NCBI GenBank assembly: GCA_005883865.1
Contig: VBAO01000080.1
Span: forward strand, 565 to 6,205
Length of the DNA: 5,641 nucleotides
Reading direction: 5' to 3'
Source: Candidatus Segetimicrobium genomatis
Lineage (GTDB): Bacteria > Sysuimicrobiota > Sysuimicrobiia > Sysuimicrobiales > Segetimicrobiaceae
Every line of letters begins with the position of its first letter. The stretch's first letter is position 1. The position numbers were made by a program, and so were the translations under genes. Below, in pieces: positions 1-5,410 of the stretch. Under the pieces are notes generated by a model. The model did no database searches. It saw only the letters and a program-made list of their open reading frames with translations, and had not been told where the DNA came from.

Positions 1-1
1 C

Positions 2-319
2 CGGGGCTATTACTGGCCCCTCAAGCGAATCGGCGTGATCGTCAACATGACCACCCAGAAGGTGGCCGCGCTGGCCATTTCGTACGACGACAACTATCAG
101 ACTGAGAAGGGGATCACCGCGGGAACAGAAATGGATGCGATCCGCCTGGCCTACGGCGAGGAGGAGAGCGTCGACAAGCACCAGGACGATGAGACCCTCA
201 TCTACGACAAGCTCGGGGTGGCGTTCGTCATCGACAAGAGCGGCGCGCTCGGAGGCCGGGTCTCCGTCATCTTCATCTTCGGGCAGGGCCACTACCGCGA
301 CATCTTCCAGACCCAGTAG
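2..319 (+). CDS. C-terminal part of a hypothetical protein, possibly with BamE/SmpA-like repeats (cut by left edge)
   Basis: The frame is open from base 2 to a TAG stop at 317-319, giving 105 visible residues beginning RGYYWPLKRIG. A GTG at 35 is in frame, but the upstream sequence reads as normal protein and no Shine-Dalgarno precedes it, so the real start is probably outside the window. No catalytic motif or transmembrane segment is visible. The pattern is a strand-rich segment (GVIVNMTTQKVAALAIS), then a GITAGTEMDAIRLAYGEEES helix turn, then strands (LGVAFVID, GRVSVIFIF). 'Gly-Ile-x-x-Gly-Thr ... Ala-Tyr-Gly' followed by a GV-F-ID and RV--I-IF ending recalls small BamE/SmpA-like modules in exported proteins, and the first segment looks like the end of an earlier copy. 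That family link is inference from pattern only. The gene converges on the permease gene, with stop codons 5 bases apart. Confidence 0.72.
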   Translation, partial: RGYYWPLKRIGVIVNMTTQKVAALAISYDDNYQTEKGITAGTEMDAIRLAYGEEESVDKHQDDETLIYDKLGVAFVIDKSGALGGRVSVIFIFGQGHYRDIFQTQ

Positions 320-324
320 GCCGG

Positions 325-1218
325 CTAGCGGGCGCGGACGTCCAGGGCGTCCCGGAGCGCGTCCCCGATAAAGAACACCGCGACGACGGTCAGGGTGATG
401 ACGATCCCCGGGGCGACCGCGAGGATCGGGTTGGTGGTGATGTAGTCCTCCGCCTGGGTCAGCAGGTTGCCCCAGGTCGGAATATCCGGCGGGAGGCCAA
501 AGCCGAGGAAGTCCAGTGCCGCCTCCGCCAGGATGGCCCCGGCCACGGCGAACGCCGCCTGCACCAGGATCGGGGCCATCGCGTTGGGCAGGATGTGACG
601 GAAGATGATCCGCCGCACCCCCGCGCCCATCGCCCGGGCCTCTTCCACGAACTCCCGCGCCCGCAGCGTGAGGTATTCCGCGCGAACGATGCGCGCAAGC
701 CCCGTCCAGCCGAAGAGCCCCAGGTAGGCGATCATCATGGCGACCGGAGCCCGCCCCCCCGTCCAGTTGATGAGGATGAGCAGCAGGAAGATCGCCGGGA
801 AGCTCAGCATCAGGTCCACAAACCGCATGATCGCGGTATCGATCCAGCCTCCCATGTAGCCGGCCGCCGATCCCATCACGACCCCGATCGCGCTCCCCAG
901 CAGCATCGCCGTCAGGCCGACGAGCAGGCTGATCCGGCCCCCGTAGACCACCCGGGTGAGCTCGTCCCGGCCCAGGTCATCGGTGCCCAGCGGGTGCTCG
1001 CGGCTCGGGGGGGCCAGGCTGTGATCGGGATCCAGCGTGGTCGGGTCGGACGAGGTGATCAACGGCGCCGTGACCGCGCTGCCGGCGATCACCGCGAGGA
1101 CGCCGATCCCGCCCAGCGCCATCCGGTGCCGGCGGAATCGACGCCAGGCCATGGCCCAGAGGCCGTGCCCGGACCGGCGGGCGAACGGGGCCGCCTGGGT
1201 CGCGATCAGGCCGTTCAT
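325..1218 (-). CDS. Peptide/nickel-type ABC transporter permease, DppC/OppC-like
   Basis: This 297-residue inner-membrane permease should form a heterodimer with the neighbouring DppB-type subunit in a peptide/nickel (Dpp/Opp) family importer. A basic cytoplasmic N-terminus (WRRFRRHRMALGG, residues 25-37) leads into TM1 (about 36-54). The DppC-family signature HPLGTDDLGRDELTRVVYGG follows at 75-94, then hydrophobic segments near 97-120, 133-151, 157-175, 215-233 and 265-285. The cytoplasmic EAA loop, which docks on the ATPase, is at about 189-215 (EFVEEARAMGAG...RHILPN). The C-terminus GDALRDALDVRAR is a slight variant of the usual GDxLRDxLDPR ending. Length is normal for the family. The ATG at 1218 has no good Shine-Dalgarno and lies 11 bases after the upstream permease stop, so reinitiation or coupling is likely. 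A shorter start at Met23 is possible. It is the last gene of the operon. Substrate unknown. Confidence 0.95.
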   Translation of the reverse strand: MNGLIATQAAPFARRSGHGLWAMAWRRFRRHRMALGGIGVLAVIAGSAVTAPLITSSDPTTLDPDHSLAPPSREHPLGTDDLGRDELTRVVYGGRISLLVGLTAMLLGSAIGVVMGSAAGYMGGWIDTAIMRFVDLMLSFPAIFLLLILINWTGGRAPVAMMIAYLGLFGWTGLARIVRAEYLTLRAREFVEEARAMGAGVRRIIFRHILPNAMAPILVQAAFAVAGAILAEAALDFLGFGLPPDIPTWGNLLTQAEDYITTNPILAVAPGIVITLTVVAVFFIGDALRDALDVRAR

Positions 1219-1229
1219 CGGCGGACCAA

Positions 1230-2180
1230 CTACTGGTACCTGATCCGGGGGTCCAGGACCGCGTAGGCCAGGTCGGCCAGCAGGTTGCCGACGATGAGCA
1301 GGGCGGCGCTGACCATGAGCCCCGCCATCTGCAGCGGGTAATCCCGGTTATTGAGCGCGGCGAGGAAGAGCCGCCCCATCCCGGGCCACCCGAAGATCGA
1401 CTCGGTGATGACCGCGCCGCTGAACAGCACGTGGAGGTCCAGCCCCATGATCGTGACGATCGGCAGGAGCGAGTTGCGCAACACGTGGCGGCGGACGACG
1501 CGGCGTGCGGGCAGCCCCTTCGCGTACGCCGTGCGGACGTAATCCTGGCTCAGCACCTCGAGCATGCCGCTACGCAGGTACCGGCTCCAGCTCGCGATCG
1601 AGCCGATCCCGAGCACCAGCGCCGGCATCGCTAGGTGACGCAGCAGGTCCCGGGCCGAATTGTTGTCGAGATCGTGAATACCGGCCACCGGCAGCAGGTG
1701 CCACCGGACGGCGAGCGTCATCTGGAGCATCAGGCCGAACCAGAACGTCGGCATCGCCCAGACGAAGAACGCTCCGAGCGACAACAGGTTGTCGCCCCAG
1801 GAATACTTGTGGGTAGCGGCGAGCACCCCGAGCGGAAACGAGAGGACCAGGGCGAGGATGAAGGCGCTGAGCATCAACGTGAACGTCGCGGGAAGCCGCT
1901 CGGCGATCATCTCGAGCACCGGCCGGCCGGTGTAGTACGAGTACCCCCAGTGGCCACGCACCAGCCCCCCGAGCCACGCGGCGTACCGCAGGTACCAGGG
2001 CCGGTCCAGGCCCAGCTGGTGGCGCAAGAGGTCGATCTTCTCCGGGGTGACCTGGGGGTTGTGGAGGTAGACGGCCAGGGGACCCCCCGGGGCGAGGCTC
2101 ATGATCGCGTAGCCGACGAGGGAGACGAAGAGCAGCAGGGCACAGGCCTGCACCGCCCGCTTCGCCACATAGGAGCTCAT
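1230..2180 (-). CDS. Peptide/nickel-type ABC transporter permease, DppB/OppB-like
   Basis: This 316-residue membrane subunit is complete and typical of the DppB family. TM1 is at about 10-30 and is followed by PGGPLAVYLHNPQVTPEKIDLLRHQLGLDRPWYLRYAAWL, the periplasmic stretch characteristic of DppB proteins (31-70). GHWGYSYYTGRPVLEMIAERLPAT is at 77-99. Further hydrophobic segments lie at about 100-121, 133-155, 183-198, 238-258 and 283-305. The EAA loop that contacts the ATPase is at about 214-240 (YVRTAYAKGL...RNSLLP). FGWPGMGRL (263-271) and the terminal DPRIRY are family hallmarks. I chose the ATG at 2180 because AGGAGG at 2192-2187 sits 6 bases upstream. The GTG directly before it (2183) would have only 3 bases of spacing. 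The Shine-Dalgarno overlaps the stop codon of the binding-protein gene, so translation is probably coupled. It should pair with the DppC-type subunit downstream. Confidence 0.95.
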   Translation of the reverse strand: MSSYVAKRAVQACALLLFVSLVGYAIMSLAPGGPLAVYLHNPQVTPEKIDLLRHQLGLDRPWYLRYAAWLGGLVRGHWGYSYYTGRPVLEMIAERLPATFTLMLSAFILALVLSFPLGVLAATHKYSWGDNLLSLGAFFVWAMPTFWFGLMLQMTLAVRWHLLPVAGIHDLDNNSARDLLRHLAMPALVLGIGSIASWSRYLRSGMLEVLSQDYVRTAYAKGLPARRVVRRHVLRNSLLPIVTIMGLDLHVLFSGAVITESIFGWPGMGRLFLAALNNRDYPLQMAGLMVSAALLIVGNLLADLAYAVLDPRIRYQ

Positions 2181-2186
2181 CACGCG

Positions 2187-2192
2187 CCTCCT
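2187..2192 (-). promoter_or_regulatory. Ribosome binding site of the DppB-type permease, overlapping the upstream stop codon
   Basis: AGGAGG read on the minus strand overlaps the TAG stop of the binding-protein gene (2193-2191). It lies 6 bases before the ATG at 2180 and 3 bases before a GTG at 2183, which favours the ATG. The overlap with the stop implies that ribosomes finishing the binding protein can restart on the permease. Confidence 0.75.
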
Positions 2193-3768
2193 AGCGGATG
2201 CTCCACTCCTCGGGCGGCGTTGTGGTAAACGTCGTCACATCATACCCCTGCACGGTCTTGGCGACGGCGGTGTTGTCAACGAGCCAGTACAGGAAGATGA
2301 CCGGCACGTCGCGGTACTCCAGTTCCTGGATCCTGTTGTAGATCGCATGCCGTCTGGCCTCGTCCACCGCCCGATCGGCCTCCTCCAATAGACGGTCCAT
2401 CTCGGGGTTGCTGTACCGCTCGTCGTTTTCCCCCGGGGCCGTCGCATCCTTGGGAATGAAGCTCGAGTGCCAGTTGATCTTGTTCTCGGGGAAGACCCCC
2501 TGCCCCCAGGTGAAGATCAATGCGGCGTCCTTCCCGTCCCACTGGGGCCCGTTCTGGCCAAACAGCGCCGCGGCGCTCACCGCGTGGGTCTCCGTGTACA
2601 CGCCGATCGACCGCCAGGACTGCGCGAGGACCTGCATCGCCTGCACGAAGTTCACCCGGCCCGAGAGCGTCCACAGGGGCACCTCGAGGCGTTTGCCGCC
2701 CCTGGACAGGACCCCGCCGGGACCCGGGGTGAAGCCGCTGTCGCGCAGGAGCCTGCGGGCCTGCGCCGGGTCGTACGGGCGGGGGTGGAGGGTCTTGTCG
2801 GCCCATGGGCCGTTGGGCACCATGTCGCTCGCCGCCGGCTCGGCCTGACCCTTCATGACGTTCCGAATGATCGACGCCTTGGGGGTGGCGAAGTCGAGCG
2901 CCCGCCGCACAGCGGCCTCGCGGAGGAACCCGTATTCATCGAGCTGCACCAGCGCGTAGGTCGCCTCGAGGTAGCGTTTGATCTCGACGGTGGGCATGCG
3001 CTTCACCTCGTCGAGGCGCACCACGGGGACATTGAGCACGCTGAGCTCCCCCGCTCTGAGAAGATTCACCTGCGCGTTCTGGTCGGGGACGATGCGCACG
3101 ACGATCCGCGCGAGCTTCGCGCGCTTCCCCCAGTACTGCGAGTTGGCGGTGAGCGTCACATGATCGTCGGTGACGAACTCCGACACGGTGAACGGCCCGG
3201 TGCCGACCGGCTTCTGGTTGAACGGCGCCCGGTTGATCTGGTCCCCCGAGAGCGCGCCCAGGACGTGCTGGGGGACGATCGCCGCCCCCATCACCTGATC
3301 GCGGAACGGCGCGTACGGCTCCTTGAGATGGTACGCGACGGTCAGCGGGTCCGGGGTGTCGATCGATGCGATCCTGTCGAACCCCGTGGCGTAGGTGATG
3401 TGGACGTCCTTGTTCGCCGCGAGCTGCCAGGTGAACTTGACATCCGCGGCGGTGAACGGCGCCCCGTCGGACCAGCGCACCCCGGGCCGCAGCCTGAAGG
3501 TCCAGGTCAAACCATCCGGGCTGACCGTGTAGCCGACGGCCAGCGCGGGGATCCATTCCCCCGTGGTGGTGACGGTATAGAGGCTGTCAAACGTGTAGCG
3601 ATACACCGCGCTGCTCGCCGCCAGACTGTGGAGGTAGGGGTTCAGGTTGTCGGGATTATCACCGACCACCATCACGAGGGTCCCCGGGGCCGGCCCGGCG
3701 GTCGAGCCCGGGACCGGCAAGATCAGGAGGAGGAACGACACTCCCAACGCGGCGATCCGATTGGTCAT
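2191..3768 (-). CDS. ABC transporter substrate-binding protein, family 5 (peptide/nickel/oligopeptide)
   Basis: This 525-residue periplasmic receptor should deliver a peptide-like or other solute to the two downstream permeases. Residues 1-24 form a Sec signal peptide: basic start, hydrophobic core GVSFLLLILPVPG, likely signal peptidase I cut after STA. There is no lipobox cysteine. The SBP_bac_5 domain follows: LNPYL near 42-46, the family signature LAVGYTVSPDGLTWTFRLRP with GVRWSDGAPFTAADVKFTW at 76-114, PVGTGPF at 187-193, VRRALDFA at 287-294, YDPAQARRLLRDSGF at 332-346, ERYSNPEMDRLLEEA at 450-464, and DVPVIFLYW at 487-495. Length fits the family. An in-frame GTG at 3870 would add 34 residues and bury the signal peptide. 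The ATG at 3768 is preferred because GAGGAGGAG stands just upstream and gives a proper signal sequence. It is the first gene of the transport operon. Substrate cannot be read from sequence. Confidence 0.96.
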   Translation of the reverse strand: MTNRIAALGVSFLLLILPVPGSTAGPAPGTLVMVVGDNPDNLNPYLHSLAASSAVYRYTFDSLYTVTTTGEWIPALAVGYTVSPDGLTWTFRLRPGVRWSDGAPFTAADVKFTWQLAANKDVHITYATGFDRIASIDTPDPLTVAYHLKEPYAPFRDQVMGAAIVPQHVLGALSGDQINRAPFNQKPVGTGPFTVSEFVTDDHVTLTANSQYWGKRAKLARIVVRIVPDQNAQVNLLRAGELSVLNVPVVRLDEVKRMPTVEIKRYLEATYALVQLDEYGFLREAAVRRALDFATPKASIIRNVMKGQAEPAASDMVPNGPWADKTLHPRPYDPAQARRLLRDSGFTPGPGGVLSRGGKRLEVPLWTLSGRVNFVQAMQVLAQSWRSIGVYTETHAVSAAALFGQNGPQWDGKDAALIFTWGQGVFPENKINWHSSFIPKDATAPGENDERYSNPEMDRLLEEADRAVDEARRHAIYNRIQELEYRDVPVIFLYWLVDNTAVAKTVQGYDVTTFTTTPPEEWSIR

Positions 3769-3770
3769 GG

Positions 3771-3780
3771 ACTCCTCCTC
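3771..3780 (-). promoter_or_regulatory. Strong ribosome binding site that fixes the binding-protein start
   Basis: Read on the minus strand, GAGGAGGAGT is followed by CC and the ATG at 3768. This is a near-ideal Shine-Dalgarno with appropriate spacing, and it decides the start of the binding protein over the in-frame GTG at 3870. It is the strongest ribosome binding site in the window, in line with the receptor being made in excess over its permeases, as is usual for this transporter class. Confidence 0.85.
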
Positions 3781-3856
3781 ACACTTCCGGCAGACGCTAT
3801 CGGTCCATGATGCCCCATTCCCCATTCGATCAGCAGGGGCGGGACCCTGGTGGCAA

Positions 3857-3880
3857 CGCGGCACGCGCACGGGCGCCGCG
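3857..3880 (-). terminator. Possible weak hairpin after the monooxygenase gene
   Basis: Arms CGCGGC (3857-3862) and GCCGCG (3875-3880) are perfect 6-bp complements around a 12-base loop, starting 5 bases after the monooxygenase stop. Only two T residues follow on the minus strand, so it does not meet the usual picture of an intrinsic terminator, and in such GC-rich DNA a 6-bp match may be chance. The rest of the 117-base gap (3769-3885) shows no convincing promoter. It holds a tandem CCCCATT pair at 3813-3826 and the ribosome binding site of the binding protein. Confidence 0.22.
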
Positions 3881-3885
3881 GCTCG

Positions 3886-5151
3886 CTATCGCCGTTCGCC
3901 GGACGGGGCGTCCTCGACGAGCACGTCCGGCGTCCTGACATGCTCGGGGCGGAAGCCGACGCCGAGCGCCCGGGCGAGGAGGTGGCGAAGAAACCCGAGC
4001 CGCCGCAGCATCCAGATCACCATCGTCATGGTCCTCATCGCTCCACCGGTCAGCATCGGATTGATCACACGATCTTGGATAAGCACCTGCAGCGCTTGCG
4101 TCAGCCGCGTCGGCAACTCCCGCCTGCGCTGCACCGATCTCAAGGGTTCTACGCTCGTCCGGGATCCGCGGAGCGCCGGCGCCAGGATATTGGCCGCGGC
4201 CACGGCATCCTGAATGGCGAGATTGATGCCGACTCCCCCGATCGGAGACATCGCGTGGGCCGCATCCCCAATGCACAGCACCCCGGGCCGGTACCACTCA
4301 ACCAGGCGATCAACCATCACCGTCAGTAACTTGATGTCATCCCATCCCTCGAGTTCGTTGACCCGTCCGTGCAGCCATGGGACGAGCGCCAGAATGTCGT
4401 TGCGAAGCGCGGCGATTCCGCGCTGCTTGAGCCCATCGAGCGTCCCCTTAGGAATGATATACCCGCACTGCCAGTAGTCGCCGCGGTTGAGCATGACGAG
4501 GCCCTTGCCCGCATCAAAGGTGCCCAGGATCTGTTCGGGATCGTCCGGCCTCCTGGAGATGCGCATCCACAAGACATCGATCGGTGAGCCGAGGGCCACC
4601 GATTCGAGCCCGGCCTTCTCGCGCACCGTCGAGTGACGCCCATCCGTGCCCACCACGAGGGCGGCGCGAACGGCGATCTCGCCGCCGGGCGTCGCCGCCA
4701 CCGCGCCGGTGATGCGTTCGCCGTCGCGAGCGAGATCGGTGACGTCGGCCTGCATCACCAGGTGAAACCCTCGATAGCGCTTCGCCTTGCCGGCGAGGAA
4801 ATTCAAGAAATCCCATTGGGGCATGAAGACCATGAACTTGCACCGGGTCGGCAGACGGCTGAAGTCAGGACCGAGGACGCGGTCCCGGCCGATGCGGAAT
4901 TCGAATCGTTGTTGCTCCTGGTGCGGCTGACGCAAGAGGTCCTCCAGGATGCCGAGCTCGTGCATCAGTTCGAGCGTCGACGGGTGGATCGTATCGCCGC
5001 GGAAGTCGCGGAAAAAGTCGGCGTGCCTTTCGAGGATCACAACGTCCACGCCGCTCCGGGCAAGCAGATAGCCGAGCATCATTCCCGCGGGTCCACCGCC
5101 GACGATGCAACATCTGGTTTCGACTATCGCGGGCCCGGTGGCCGTGCTCAC
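3886..5151 (-). CDS. FAD-dependent monooxygenase/oxidoreductase (UbiH/PHBH family, FAD_binding_3 type)
   Basis: This 421-residue flavoprotein belongs to the group A aromatic hydroxylase fold, whose members typically use FAD, NAD(P)H and O2 to hydroxylate a ring or similar substrate. The dinucleotide-binding motif is CCIVGGGPAGMMLGYLLARSG (14-34, GxGxxG core at 18-23), ending the first Rossmann unit at E41-R42. FRGDTIHPSTLELMHELG (50-67) is typical of the subfamily. The DG motif is at 169-177 (TDGRHSTVR) and the GD motif, which contacts the FAD ribityl, is at 293-315 (CIGDAAHAMSP followed by GVGINLAIQDA). The C-terminal tail (VQRRRELPTRLTQALQ, then GFRPEHVRTPD) matches full-length relatives, so it looks intact. 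The only available start is GTG at 5151: an in-frame TGA lies 9 bases upstream. No clear Shine-Dalgarno precedes it. The substrate is unknown. Ubiquinone biosynthesis is one possibility, but detoxification or secondary metabolism is equally possible. Confidence 0.93.
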   Translation of the reverse strand: MSTATGPAIVETRCCIVGGGPAGMMLGYLLARSGVDVVILERHADFFRDFRGDTIHPSTLELMHELGILEDLLRQPHQEQQRFEFRIGRDRVLGPDFSRLPTRCKFMVFMPQWDFLNFLAGKAKRYRGFHLVMQADVTDLARDGERITGAVAATPGGEIAVRAALVVGTDGRHSTVREKAGLESVALGSPIDVLWMRISRRPDDPEQILGTFDAGKGLVMLNRGDYWQCGYIIPKGTLDGLKQRGIAALRNDILALVPWLHGRVNELEGWDDIKLLTVMVDRLVEWYRPGVLCIGDAAHAMSPIGGVGINLAIQDAVAAANILAPALRGSRTSVEPLRSVQRRRELPTRLTQALQVLIQDRVINPMLTGGAMRTMTMVIWMLRRLGFLRHLLARALGVGFRPEHVRTPDVLVEDAPSGERR

Positions 5152-5194
5152 ATTGACTCAGGCGGGCGGGCGACCGATGCGGCCCTCAGGGATG

Positions 5195-5222
5195 GGCACA
5201 GTCGCGCATCAGGTGCTGTGCC
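5195..5222. promoter_or_regulatory. Candidate operator or 5' UTR hairpin: 7-bp inverted repeat upstream of the monooxygenase
   Basis: GGCACAG (5195-5201) and CTGTGCC (5216-5222) are perfect inverted repeats separated by 14 bases. The element sits just downstream of the predicted monooxygenase -10 box (5231-5226), covering the expected transcription start and the early leader. That is a sensible place for a repressor to bind. It could equally fold as a hairpin in the leader RNA. No regulator gene is visible in the window. Confidence 0.35.
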
Positions 5223-5225
5223 GGT

Positions 5226-5234
5226 ATCGTAGCA
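5226..5234 (-). promoter_or_regulatory. Predicted extended -10 promoter for the monooxygenase
   Basis: On the minus strand the sequence reads TGC-TACGAT, an extended -10 (TGn plus a hexamer matching TATAAT at 4 of 6). The hexamer 17 bases further upstream is a poor -35, which an extended -10 can tolerate. Transcription would begin near 5219, leaving a leader of about 68 bases before the GTG start at 5151. This is prediction by consensus only. Confidence 0.4.
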
Positions 5235-5257
5235 TGTTCCGCGAGGCGCCGTCGGCC

Positions 5258-5286
5258 TTGCAAACGATCCCGGGGGAGATTACGAT
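5258..5286 (+). promoter_or_regulatory. Predicted sigma-70-type promoter of tRNA-Ser
   Basis: TTGCAA (5258-5263, 4 of 6 to TTGACA) and TACGAT (5281-5286, 4 of 6 to TATAAT) are separated by exactly 17 bases, the optimum. The start would fall near 5293, about 12 bases before the mature tRNA 5' end at 5305, a normal short leader to be removed by RNase P. The G-rich stretch GGGGAG just after the -10 falls in the GC-rich discriminator zone often seen in stable RNA promoters. Confidence 0.55.
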
Positions 5287-5304
5287 AGGGGAGTCAACCG
5301 CACC

Positions 5305-5395
5305 GGAGGGGTGGCCGAGCGGTCCAAGGCAACGGTTTGCTAAACCGTGACCCTCTAACCGGGGTCCGTGGGTTCGAATCCCACCCCCTCCGCCA
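5305..5395 (+). tRNA. tRNA-Ser, anticodon GCU (reads AGC/AGU), CCA encoded
   Basis: The whole class II cloverleaf can be paired. The acceptor stem is GGAGGGG (5305-5311) with CCCCTCC (5385-5391), all 7 pairs Watson-Crick. The D arm lies in GCCGAGCGGTCCAAGGC. The anticodon stem is ACGGT (5332-5336) with ACCGT (5344-5348) around loop TTGCTAA, giving anticodon GCT at 5339-5341. The long variable arm is GACCC (5349-5353) with GGGTC (5362-5366), the mark of serine tRNAs. The T arm is GTGGG (5368-5372) with CCCAC (5380-5384) and loop TTCGAAT. The discriminator G is at 5392 and CCA at 5393-5395 is encoded, so it need not be added after transcription. The gene ends 15 bases from the stop codon of the convergent methyltransferase, with no T-rich terminator between them. 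Confidence 0.97.
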
Positions 5396-5410
5396 CGCCT
5401 TACGCCGTCC

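Noticed and set aside
595..1266. 223-codon plus-strand frame opposite the DppC-type permease
   Set aside because: Low-complexity Arg/Pro/His/Asp translation antisense to a recognised permease, with no Shine-Dalgarno or motif.
1635..2228. 197-codon plus-strand frame opposite the DppB-type permease
   Set aside because: Glu/Arg/Gln-rich shadow translation with no domain features, lying wholly over a well-supported gene and its 5' end.
2467..3810. Long open frame of 447 codons on the plus strand, antisense to the binding protein
   Set aside because: It mirrors the binding-protein gene, which has a full family match. Its translation is rich in Arg, Gly, Pro and His with no domain pattern, the usual shadow of a GC-rich gene.
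3813..3826. Tandem CCCCATT repeat before the binding-protein gene
   Set aside because: Only two 7-bp copies. It could be part of an operator but has no supporting symmetry and may be chance.
3828..3856. Possible binding-protein promoter, TTGCCA (3856-3851, minus strand) with a hexamer 17 bases downstream
   Set aside because: The -35-like box is fair, but the downstream hexamer CTGATC is a poor -10, so I do not call a promoter.
4633..5232. 199-codon plus-strand frame opposite the monooxygenase
   Set aside because: Shadow of the flavoprotein, whose FAD motifs on the minus strand are unambiguous.
5305..5395. tRNA-Ser as an integration site for a mobile element
   Set aside because: tRNA genes are frequent attachment sites, but no integrase, no second copy of the tRNA 3' end and no phage-like gene is visible on either side.
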